DNA of 6,147 bases from Bacteroidia bacterium (lineage in GTDB: Bacteria > Bacteroidota > Bacteroidia > Bacteroidales > Rikenellaceae): positions 1 through 6,147 of the forward strand of contig BNXD01000072.1 of assembly GCA_025999315.1 (NCBI GenBank). The letters run 5' to 3'. The translations under genes and the position numbers were made by a program. Positions 1 through 5,983 of the stretch are shown piece by piece. Numbering within the stretch: position 1 is the first letter of the stretch; each line of letters starts with the position of its first letter. Under the pieces are notes generated by a model that worked only from the letters and a program-made list of their open reading frames with translations, searched no databases and was not told the origin of the DNA.

Positions 1-111
1 GTGGATAGTGGGTGTTCGTGGTGTTGGAATATCAGCCCTATTTTCTCTATTAAATATTATGTGAGCCGACCGCAAAAGAAAGAGGAACGCCTATTGGCTT
101 CCCCCTTTAGA

Positions 112-130
112 AGTTGCATCATATGCAACT
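112..130. repeat. Inverted repeat, 8-bp arms with 3-bp loop
   Basis: AGTTGCAT (112-119) and ATGCAACT (123-130) are perfect reverse complements around CAT. There is no T-tract after it, so a terminator is unlikely. It could be an operator or an mRNA hairpin upstream of the tandem repeats. Its function is not known. Confidence 0.5.
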
Positions 131-155
131 CATTTATGAACGAAAATAATATCTC

Positions 156-227
156 CACACAGATTTTTTGATTGGGAAACGAGATTTTCTATATAGATAT
201 ATTTACATGATTAGAAATTATGTGCCT
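156..227 (+). repeat. 72-bp promoter-like module, copy 1
   Basis: This is the first of three diverged copies of one unit. Fixed landmarks are CACACA at the left edge, a T-rich block at about unit position 9-14, AAA at 22-24, the palindrome CTATATAG at 34-41 (189-196) and an ATG at 65-67 (220-222). It matches copy 2 at about 50 of the first 67 positions and abuts it directly. It lacks the Bacteroidetes housekeeping promoter pattern (TTTG and TAnnTTTG), so if it is a promoter it may use another sigma factor or a phage polymerase. Confidence 0.65.
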
Positions 228-299
228 CACACATATTTTCTGATTCTGAAATGACAAATCCTATATAGAATAGATTAGAAGATTAAAAATTATGAGATT
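228..299 (+). repeat. 72-bp promoter-like module, copy 2
   Basis: Second unit, in tandem with copy 1. CTATATAG is at 261-268 and the phased ATG at 292-294. The helicase ATG (326) lies 34 nt after that ATG and in another frame, so this copy probably supplies transcription and not the start codon. It matches copy 3 (2211) at about 48 of the first 67 positions. Confidence 0.65.
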
Positions 300-325
300 A
301 TTTAAATATTTAAAATCAAATCATT

Positions 326-2161
326 ATGAATGAAATTAAAACAATCAACGCTCCAGAGGGAGCAACCTATTTAGGTGAAACGAACAAAGACACAGCCAAC
401 CAATGAATGACCGAGATACCTGTAAACTGCCTGTTTAACAAAGGCAAGACAGGGTGCGGTGGTACGGAACTGGCGATTAATCAAAAAGGACACACCATTA
501 TAGCCGTTCCTTTTGTGAATCTGGCGAAGAACAAAGAGATAACCAACGAAAGACGGCAATACGAGGTGCTGGCGGTACACGGAGAGGTCGGCAATGACGA
601 TATTATAGATTATGCCAACTCGCACGAGACATTAAAGATATTGGTTGTTTACGACTCCCTGCCAAGGCTGATAAACATACTCTCCGAACTCGGTTATAAT
701 GTTTATCGTGATTTCTTCCTGTTGGTGGACGAGTATCACATACTATTCAATCACTACTCATTCCGTCATAAGCCTATTAAAAGGCTGTTGGGGTTAGCAA
801 AGAATTTCGACAGAGTTACTTACATGAGTGCTACACCGATTGAAAGGGAGTTTATTTTGGAAGAACTGAAAGACTTGCCGACCGTGATTGTGAACTGACC
901 GAATACGGTAGAGGTAACGGTACACTCTCGCCATCAAAAGAAACCTGTCGATTACGTGGCGCACCTTTGCCGACAGGTGATAGCGCAACAAAGGACAGGC
1001 AACCTGCATTGCTTCGTTAATAGCGTAGAATTGATGAAACGTGCGAGTGAAAAGGCAGGATTGAAACCCGAAGAGGTGAAACACGTTTGCGCGGACAGCG
1101 TGGAAAATGCAAGGAAACTCGGAACAGACTTCAAAATAGAAACACCATCTGACCCCGTGAAGAAAGTGAACTTTTATACCTCGACAGCTTTCGAGGGTTG
1201 CGACATATATGACGAACAAGGGAGAATATATATAGTCAGCGATGCGACCAAAGCGCATACACTTGTTGATATATCTACCTTGTTCGTTCAGATATGCGGA
1301 AGAATCAGAAACTCCATATATAACAGCGATATTTTCCACATATTCTCCACCACTCGATACAGCGAGGATTTGACATTGGAAGAATACACCCAACGGACGA
1401 AAGAAACGCCGAATATGGCGGTTAAATTCGCCAACGATATAAATGCCGTTCCTCAAGACAGCCGAGAAACGATACTGTCGAAAATCAAATATCTAAACGA
1501 GAAGTATGTGCGGATAGAGGACAACAAGCTGATAGTCGATAAGAACTTTGCCAATATCGACATCGTGAATTTCAAAATAACCAAACATATTTATAGAACT
1601 GCTGTCGCCTTGGCGAATGAGCAAAGACAGAATGGATATGCCGTAAAAGTTAAAACCGTCTGTGTGGAATCTCCTGCCGAGAAAGTAGAATTGAACCCAA
1701 AAGCAAAGGTATCGTTCCAAGGACTGTTCGATGAATATGTAAAGATAAAGGAGAGTGAGTTTATGATAAGTATTGATTCTCCACATCACAAACTTGCAAC
1801 GATTGAGAGCATTAATCCCCTCGTTAAAGAGGCATACGACAAACTCGGCAAAGACGAGGTTATAAGGCTGAAATACAATCAGACCAATATGCACAGGGAA
1901 CTCTTGAAACGGTTAGACACTCCGACCGAGAACAAGATAGTAAAGGCGATTAACAGTTGCTTATCTCCACACATAGCGATACCGAATACAGTTATTAAAG
2001 GGAGAATACAGGGCATTTATGATGCGCTCGGCATTAAACGGACTGCCAAAGCTACCGACCTTAATCATTGATATGAGACGAAAGAGACCACAAAGACAAT
2101 TAACGGCAAGAATACCGCCTGTTTAATGATTGTAAGAGATAAATTTATAAGAACAAAGTAG
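326..2161 (+). CDS. SF2 DExH helicase-like protein with three in-frame TGA codons (probably Trp)
   Basis: Read with TGA as Trp, this is a 611-residue protein ending in TAG. SF2 helicase motifs appear in order: a P-loop-like NKGKTGCGGT (about residues 38-47), DEYH Walker B (135-138), SAT (168-170), the motif V-like TSTAFEGCD (about 285-293) and QICGRIR (322-328). A C-terminal region of about 280 residues is not recognised. The usual Walker A lysine is replaced by glycine (GCGGT). In-frame TGA falls at codons 27, 191 and 582, in contexts where Trp fits: ANQ-W-MTEIP, IVN-W-PNTVEV and LNH-W-YETKET. The frame contains no TGG. ATG 326 is chosen because a TAA at 311-313 precedes it, the leader is A/T-rich and the first codons read naturally (MNEIKTINAPEG). 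Under the standard code only fragments 407-898 and about 956-2071 would be made, separating the DExH half from motifs V and VI. Similar helicases are, from memory, found in Bacteroidales phages and mobile elements. A nonsense-inactivated pseudogene is the alternative. Confidence 0.72.
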
Positions 2162-2174
2162 CCAACAAGCGCAT

Positions 2175-2206
2175 GGGGAGCAAACAACGCTCCCCTTTCT
2201 TGTTTT
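2175..2206 (+). terminator. Rho-independent terminator after the helicase
   Basis: GGGGAGC (2175-2181) pairs with GCTCCCC (2189-2195) around a 7-nt loop, followed by TTTCTTGTTTT. AACAAG (2164-2169) and CTTGTT (2199-2204) can extend the stem. It starts 13 nt after the TAG at 2159-2161, which suits that codon as the real gene end. Confidence 0.8.
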
Positions 2207-2210
2207 GGCA

Positions 2211-2282
2211 GTCACATATTTTCTAATCGGCAAATGGAAATTTCTATATAGAATCATTTATCAAATCAAAAAATATGGCTCT
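2211..2282 (+). repeat. 72-bp promoter-like module, copy 3
   Basis: Third copy, about 2 kb downstream of copy 2 and directly after the helicase terminator. CTATATAG (2244-2251) and the ATG (2275-2277) sit at exactly the same unit positions as in copies 1 and 2. Here the phased ATG opens a 50-residue frame if TGA is Trp. A second CTATATAG (2295-2302) lies inside that frame without the rest of the module. The position between a terminator and an ORF supports a promoter-plus-leader role. Confidence 0.65.
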
Positions 2283-2427
2283 CTGAATTGTCGGCTATAT
2301 AGTCCGCACAACAAGATACTTTGAAAAAGCCACCCCTCTGCCATTTTCAATGGGAATTTTTATTTCGCCTTTCACAGTTATATATATTATACCGAATTTG
2401 AAAAAGAAAAATACACTAAGACCATAA
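2275..2427 (+). CDS. Possible 50-residue membrane protein with TGA at codon 4 (probably Trp)
   Basis: From the ATG fixed by repeat copy 3, the frame runs ATG-GCT-CTC-TGA and then stays open to TAA 2425-2427. With TGA as Trp the product starts MALWIVGYIVRTTRYF. It has a hydrophobic segment at about residues 22-40 (PLPFSMGIFISPFTVIYII) followed by a positive NLKKKNTLRP tail, the layout of a single-span small membrane protein. It sits between the helicase terminator plus repeat and the terminator at 2475. Under the standard code only a three-residue peptide would be made. No family is recognised. Short length and AT-rich sequence mean a chance frame cannot be excluded. Confidence 0.4.
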
Positions 2428-2474
2428 AAAATCATTAAGGGTATCTAAATCAATGCCCGCTATCTAAAAACTAC

Positions 2475-2500
2475 AGCCATTCCGAAAGGGATGGCTTTTT
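2475..2500 (+). terminator. Rho-independent terminator with GAAA tetraloop
   Basis: AGCCATTCC (2475-2483) pairs with GGGATGGCT (2488-2496) with one G-T pair, closes on a GAAA loop and runs into TTTTT. It ends the left module and lies 29 nt before the next gene. Two TATCTAAA copies (2442 and 2461) precede it. The remainder of 2428-2528 holds nothing else I can support. Confidence 0.8.
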
Positions 2501-2528
2501 CGTTTAATAATTTTAAATCTTTATTGAT

Positions 2529-2810
2529 ATGGAACGAACCAAGCTAATCACAGACAATCAAGTTCTGTTTTGCCAATCCTCGCTGATAGATGAACTCTTA
2601 AAGCATGGGGTAATAGCCGATGAAGACATCACAATCCAAGAAGACGATAAAATCCTTGAATGGTGGCTGGTAACCTCATGGCTGGCCAAGCAACTCGAAG
2701 AACGCAGTCAGACCATCATCCACGCTTTCGACTGTTGCTTCTGGGGCAGAACAACATCAGGTCAAGCTATCTATCTCGACAACGTCATAAGGGAGATTGC
2801 CCAGAGGTAA
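2529..2810 (+). CDS. Small conserved hypothetical protein (93 aa)
   Basis: The protein is acidic and soluble-looking, with no signal peptide or membrane segment. The most recognisable part is the Trp-rich block EWWLVTSWLAKQL (about residues 44-56) and the later FWGRTTSGQAIYLDNVI (about 73-89). Small proteins with this EWWLVT...FWGRT...GQAI layout are, from memory, common on Bacteroides plasmids and conjugative elements and have no assigned function. All four Trp codons are TGG and the stop is TAA, so it follows the normal code, unlike the upstream genes. The start is the first ATG after an AT-rich leader. It is monocistronic, framed by terminators at 2475 and 2849. Confidence 0.75.
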   Translation: MERTKLITDNQVLFCQSSLIDELLKHGVIADEDITIQEDDKILEWWLVTSWLAKQLEERSQTIIHAFDCCFWGRTTSGQAIYLDNVIREIAQR

Positions 2811-2848
2811 AAACCCTGCCACAGGAAGAACCACGAACCAACCACCAG

Positions 2849-2881
2849 AGCCATCTCCGACACACAGGAGGTGGCTTTTTG
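2849..2881 (+). terminator. Rho-independent terminator
   Basis: AGCCATCTCC (2849-2858) pairs with GGAGGTGGCT (2867-2876), a 10-bp stem with one G-T pair and an 8-nt loop, followed by T6. It closes the 2529-2810 gene. Its arms resemble those of the terminator before that gene (AGCCAT...TGGCTTTTT). Confidence 0.8.
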
Positions 2882-2907
2882 TATTTCGTATGCCACACAT
2901 AGCATTT

Positions 2908-2937
2908 TGTATAATGGTAGCCATACTGTGTATAATG
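2908..2937 (+). promoter_or_regulatory. Direct-repeat pair, candidate LytTR-type operator
   Basis: TGTATAATG occurs perfectly at 2908-2916 and 2929-2937, giving a 12-bp spacer and 21-bp centre spacing (two helical turns). LytTR-domain regulators typically bind pairs of 9-bp direct repeats with 10-13 bp spacers. The pair lies 63 nt before the ATG of the LytTR gene at 3001, so autoregulation is the obvious reading. The bases do not match the general published LytTR consensus; the argument is geometry and position. TATAAT within each repeat could also be core promoter. Confidence 0.5.
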
Positions 2938-3000
2938 CACTGATTCGTGCGCTAAAAGAGCCTCAAAATCCGATAATTTTATACTCTGAATAATAGTTAA

Positions 3001-3381
3001 ATGTCCCAATATTTACTGCTTACGAACAACAACGAGGTTGTGAGAGTAGCATCTGAGAGGATAGCGTATATCGTATCCGACAGGTGCTACTCTGCAATGG
3101 TGCTTACCGATGGTGAGAAGCATGTGTTTACGTTCAACCTGGCCACGTTCCATAGGATAATCGAGCAGCAACTCGATGCGGAGGCCAAAAACTTTATCCG
3201 TCTTGGGAAGCGTCTGATTGTAAACGGCAAATACATCTACTACATCAACATCAGCAAACAGCAGATAACCCTCTCGGACATCAGTTTCACGACAAAATTC
3301 ACCCTCGCAGCCTCGAAACAGGCTCTACGAACACTAAAAGCATCGCTCGAAGAGAACTTGCGGATAATACCTAATCATTAA
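3001..3381 (+). CDS. LytTR-domain DNA-binding regulator without receiver domain
   Basis: This 126-residue protein is nearly all one LytTR-like domain. Visible hallmarks are an early strand (RIAYIVSD, about residues 20-27) then YSAMVLTDGEKHVF, a helix (FHRIIEQQL), the signature stretch FIRLGKRLIVNGKYIYYI (about 85-102) and a following ITLSD strand. No REC domain, signal peptide or membrane segment is present, so it is not a standard response regulator and probably responds to expression level or a partner. LytTR proteins bind direct repeats, and such a pair lies just upstream (2908-2937). The gene at 3393 follows after 11 bp and should be co-transcribed. A helical tail (about 110-122) may mediate dimerisation. 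Confidence 0.75.
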   Translation: MSQYLLLTNNNEVVRVASERIAYIVSDRCYSAMVLTDGEKHVFTFNLATFHRIIEQQLDAEAKNFIRLGKRLIVNGKYIYYINISKQQITLSDISFTTKFTLAASKQALRTLKASLEENLRIIPNH

Positions 3382-3392
3382 TAACAACAACT

Positions 3393-3626
3393 ATGGATCA
3401 GAACAAAAAAGTTGAGTACTACACACAGAAAGAAGCCATTGACGGTTTCTACCCCGACAAGCCGAATCAATACGACACAACGAAGGGAGTTTTACTCGGT
3501 TTTGGCCATATAATCAAATATATTGATGGAAAGCCGTATCAGATTACCGAAGCAATAATCGAAGACCCCAACACAAAATGGATTAGTCACATTGACTACC
3601 AATTGCTAAAAAAAATCTGTGATTGA
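3393..3626 (+). CDS. Hypothetical protein (77 aa), operon partner of LytTR regulator
   Basis: No family is recognised. The product is soluble, charged and Tyr-rich, with a central GVLLGFGHIIKYIDGKPYQI segment that looks like two beta strands around a turn. There is no signal peptide. It starts 11 bp after the LytTR gene and is followed by a terminator, so the two form a two-gene operon, and it may be a partner or modulator of the regulator. Its TGA stop lies 17 nt before the terminator stem, which supports TGA being a real stop in this half of the window. An A8 run (3608-3615) lies close to the 3' end. Confidence 0.65.
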   Translation: MDQNKKVEYYTQKEAIDGFYPDKPNQYDTTKGVLLGFGHIIKYIDGKPYQITEAIIEDPNTKWISHIDYQLLKKICD

Positions 3627-3643
3627 ATCTCTGAAAAATCATC

Positions 3644-3691
3644 AGAAAGCGCAAAATTCCATACGAGTTTTCAGTCCTGCGCTTTCTTTTT
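3644..3691 (+). terminator. Rho-independent terminator with long loop
   Basis: AGAAAGCGCA (3644-3653) pairs perfectly with TGCGCTTTCT (3678-3687), followed by T-rich sequence. The 24-nt loop can be shortened by an inner AAAA/TTTT pairing. It ends the LytTR operon and separates it from the envelope genes. Confidence 0.8.
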
Positions 3692-3741
3692 GACATTAAC
3701 GCCGCATTCAGGGCTAACGGCAAGCAAACCAAATTACAAAA

Positions 3742-4351
3742 ATGAAAAAGTATTTATTACTGTTACTTCTTGCAGGAGTAACCTTAACTGCCAACGCGCA
3801 ATCAGAGTTCAACAAACCCAAAAGATATATGGGAATTGTCGAGATTGGAGGTGGACTTGGCTTTGGCGATTGGTCGGCAGACCGTGTTTCGTTCTCAATG
3901 ATTAACGGCTACAGATTTATGCCGCAATTTGCCGTTGGCGTCGGAGTTGGCGTTCAGATGGCTTTCCACGAAGCTAATTACGCATATGAAAATGGTGGTG
4001 GCGAGGGTAAAGCAAGAGACTTTTCATTGCCTGTTTTTCTACATTTACGCAGTGATTTCATCAATGGCAAAGTAAGTCCTTTTGTTGCTTGCAATATCGG
4101 CTATAACGTATGCTTTGACATCCGTCATAATCAATATCCCGCCCATATAGGTGGCGGAGATTTTTTGGACGAGGCCGTATGCCAATGGACTTATTATTGA
4201 GCCTATGGCGGGAATAGGTTTTAATGTAGGTCAAAATCGCATGACGGTAGGAGTTGGTTACCTCATGAACCAAATGAAATACACCCTTAATAGTCATTCT
4301 GAAAAAGAAATGGCTACTGCCTTAACTTTTAAAGTCGGTTTCTCATTCTAA
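3742..4351 (+). pseudogene. Outer-membrane beta-barrel protein gene with a single frameshift
   Basis: The N-terminus is a Sec signal peptide (MKKYLLLLLLAGVTLTANAQ) with a likely cut after ANA. Alternating Gly/aromatic strands follow (GIVEIGGGLGFGDW, FAVGVGVGVQMAF, VSPFVACNIGYNVCF), typical of a small porin-like barrel. The first frame stops at TGA 4198-4200, but the neighbouring frame from about 4167 continues the barrel (RPYANGLIIEPMAGIGF, MTVGVGYLMNQMKY) and ends in the terminal Phe expected of outer-membrane proteins. Removing one T from the T6 run at 4161-4166 joins them as GGGDFWTRPYANG, giving 202 residues. A real null mutation, a phase-variable tract or a base-calling error could explain it. 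It probably leads the run of envelope genes up to 5974. Confidence 0.75.
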
Positions 4352-4362
4352 AATCCCCCACT

Positions 4363-4842
4363 GTGAAAAGGTTACTTTTAATCATTGCTTTATTGGTCTG
4401 CGGAATTGCTGTGGCAAGTGCCCAAATAGTTTACAAACCTTTTATTCCTCAGCGATCTTCAACGTCTGCTATAGACCCATTTCCCAATACTTACAGACCC
4501 AATCCTGCACCTGCATACTCTGCTCCTGCTGTTACTAAAGTCTCAGAACAAATTGTAACCTTGGATGCGTATGACGTGAAGAATGCATTTCCCTGTAAAG
4601 TTCAAGTAAGAGAGGTGGTTTGGTCGAATAATAATATAATCCACACAATGGTAGGTATAAAGTCTGGCGAACAATGGCTTTCTGTAAATCTTGAAGTCAA
4701 GTATATTGCTAATATGCTATCAGAGCCGAACATAGAGAGAGAAGCCAAAGAATTTTTATTACAATGCAATGAGGTGGCAACACATTTGGCTTACCTGTCT
4801 GGCGAGAACACAGTTTTTCTAATTGGCTTGAGAGAGCAATGA
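4363..4842 (+). CDS. Secreted hypothetical protein (159 aa), GTG start
   Basis: A clear signal peptide spans about residues 1-20 (basic KR, hydrophobic LLLIIALLVCGIAV, then ASA before Gln). A Pro/Ser/Thr-rich linker (about 25-55) leads to a mixed alpha/beta domain with VREVVWSNNNIIHTMVGIKSGEQWLSV and a helical segment rich in Glu. There is no lipobox, so the mature protein is probably periplasmic or secreted. GTG 4363 is chosen because it begins the signal peptide directly and lies 11 bp after the previous stop, indicating co-transcription. No family is recognised; the layout resembles many small exported Bacteroides proteins of unknown role. Confidence 0.7.
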   Translation: MKRLLLIIALLVCGIAVASAQIVYKPFIPQRSSTSAIDPFPNTYRPNPAPAYSAPAVTKVSEQIVTLDAYDVKNAFPCKVQVREVVWSNNNIIHTMVGIKSGEQWLSVNLEVKYIANMLSEPNIEREAKEFLLQCNEVATHLAYLSGENTVFLIGLREQ

Positions 4843-4870
4843 AACGTCCCCGAACCATAACTCACCGCAA

Positions 4871-5464
4871 ATGAAAACAACCGAAATCCTTAAACGAACC
4901 TGGAACGCAATTACAAGCACAGTCATTTTGATGGCAATTATATGGTTGCCATTATCTTTGTTGAGCGTACAGGTCAATTCATTATATTACTTACACATAT
5001 ATCCGATTCCATCATTTGCCCTTTTTACGATCATTTCTTTGGCGTTTATATGGTTGCTGACAAAACATAACAGCAAAAGAGACAGGTATATTTACATTGC
5101 CGTAATACTGCTTACCGTTGCGTTGGCACTTGTACGATATGGACTTGGCGTATGGTATAGAGCCAACATAGACTACTATTACTCCCATTTAATGCATAAT
5201 CTTTACCAAACGACCATATTTGTTTGTTGCGCTACGGTATTTATCGCAGGATTTTTATTTGAAACGAAATATTACAATCTGTTTTCGAATCAATCCAAAG
5301 TCACAAGCACAGTCATTCGGATTTTGAAATGGATTGCCATATTCTTGGCAGGGGCTATTGTGGCTACGCATATATGGTCATATCTCTATTATCCACGGCC
5401 TAAAAAAGCTCAACAGAAAGAGATCGTAGAAAAAGCAGAGGGGGAAAGGTTTTTCATTAGGTGA
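4871..5464 (+). CDS. Polytopic inner-membrane protein (197 aa)
   Basis: Five hydrophobic helices are visible at about residues 16-34, 46-64, 73-96, 111-130 and 150-174, with a short basic N-terminus and a charged tail (KKAQQKEIVEKAEGE). No catalytic or transport motif stands out and no family is recognised. All six Trp codons are TGG and the stop is TGA. It begins 28 bp after the previous gene and belongs to the same run. An exact 15-bp repeat, ACAAGCACAGTCATT, occurs in frame at 4913-4927 and 5303-5317, coding TSTVI before the first and last helices. Confidence 0.7.
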   Translation: MKTTEILKRTWNAITSTVILMAIIWLPLSLLSVQVNSLYYLHIYPIPSFALFTIISLAFIWLLTKHNSKRDRYIYIAVILLTVALALVRYGLGVWYRANIDYYYSHLMHNLYQTTIFVCCATVFIAGFLFETKYYNLFSNQSKVTSTVIRILKWIAIFLAGAIVATHIWSYLYYPRPKKAQQKEIVEKAEGERFFIR

Positions 5465-5518
5465 CATAATTTTCAGAGGATATATAAAGGCGAAAATCAA
5501 TAATTACGTCACCGACAA

Positions 5519-5974
5519 ATAAGGCATATAATCATTTCATTATCAGCTATATTTCTGCTTGCTTGTCAGAACAGGCCAAAACATGCTGTCAATAATGCTA
5601 CCGAAGTTTCACAAGATATTTCAGTTAGCATAGACAATGAGTTATCCTTTATGAAGAATCATATCGGTAAATATCCTCACGAGATTGATTTCTTTAATAT
5701 TCCTGTCATAAAACAGCGATTACAGACTCTTGCGGGAGAGCATTTTAAGGAGATTATTAACTGTGCCGTAGAGAGCCAAATATCGAAATATGGGAATGAT
5801 TATATAAATATCAGTGTTTGTTTCCCGCATGAATGCCATAGGGTATTTTGTGAGATATTTATAAATAAACTTACAGACAACATTTCCCTCTATTATCGAA
5901 ATTATGATGAACACTATTATCTATCCGAGAACGGAAAGATTGGGATTGAATTCGATAGATGGAAGTCGAAATGA
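5519..5974 (+). CDS. Putative lipoprotein with non-standard ATA start; possibly lysozyme-inhibitor-like
   Basis: The reading frame is open from 5504. It holds a type II signal peptide (RHIIISLSAIFLLACQN) with lipobox LLAC and Cys at residue 16 when counted from ATA 5519. No ATG, GTG or TTG lies before the lipobox. ATA 5519 sits where a start is expected and is one base from ATG. An internal ATG at 5651 would discard the signal peptide and is unlikely to be the native start. The mature part has IGKYPHEIDFF, IKQRLQTLAGEHF and the Cys pair CFPHEC (about residues 102-107), then a final YYLSENGKIGIEF. The CxPHxC loop and layout recall Ivy-type lysozyme inhibitors (CKPHDC), a tentative inference. 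A terminator follows 10 nt after the stop. Confidence 0.6.
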   Translation: MRHIIISLSAIFLLACQNRPKHAVNNATEVSQDISVSIDNELSFMKNHIGKYPHEIDFFNIPVIKQRLQTLAGEHFKEIINCAVESQISKYGNDYINISVCFPHECHRVFCEIFINKLTDNISLYYRNYDEHYYLSENGKIGIEFDRWKSK

Positions 5975-5983
5975 AAATATTGC

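Larger units (their letters stand above)
1..325. other. Upstream region, mostly non-coding, with a possible gene tail
   Basis: No convincing complete gene is visible here. One frame is open from base 2 to TGA 62-64 (ending ...SALFSLLNIM) and, if that TGA is read through, on to TGA 137-139 with a plausible-looking basic stretch (ADRKRKRNAYW). It could be the tail of a small membrane protein entering from the left, but it contains TGG as well as TGA, so its code is ambiguous. The rest holds an inverted repeat (112-130) and two tandem 72-bp promoter-like units (156-299) leading into the helicase gene. A 13-codon ORF starting at ATG 292 overlaps the helicase start and is probably incidental. Confidence 0.5.

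Noticed and set aside
156..299. CRISPR array
   Set aside because: There are only two tandem 72-bp units, diverged along their whole length, with no repeat/spacer alternation.
407..898. A separate 163-residue helicase protein starting at ATG 407 and ending at TGA 896
   Set aside because: It would lack helicase motifs V and VI. The frame upstream to ATG 326 and downstream through 899-955 into the next segment is continuous apart from TGA.
794..1456. Minus-strand ORF of 220 residues
   Set aside because: It lies antisense to the helicase, is Cys/Phe/Arg-rich and shows no motif. It is a shadow of the real gene.
956..2071. A separate 371-residue protein starting at GTG 956
   Set aside because: It is the same frame as the preceding helicase half and begins in the middle of a helicase fold. 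Natural-looking sequence runs unbroken from 899.
2162..2528. Suppressor tRNA (UCA anticodon) that could explain TGA reading
   Set aside because: No cloverleaf or GTTCRA T-loop was seen here or in 1-325; if one exists it is outside the window.
2660..2902. Overlapping + strand ORF of 80 residues
   Set aside because: It is out of frame with the better-supported 2529 gene and runs through its terminator hairpin.
3690..3905. ORF starting in the T-tract of the LytTR operon terminator
   Set aside because: It overlaps the signal-peptide-bearing gene at 3742 in another frame and has no protein-like features.
5651..5974. ATG 5651 as the lipoprotein gene start
   Set aside because: It would remove a well-formed lipoprotein signal peptide encoded just upstream in the same frame.
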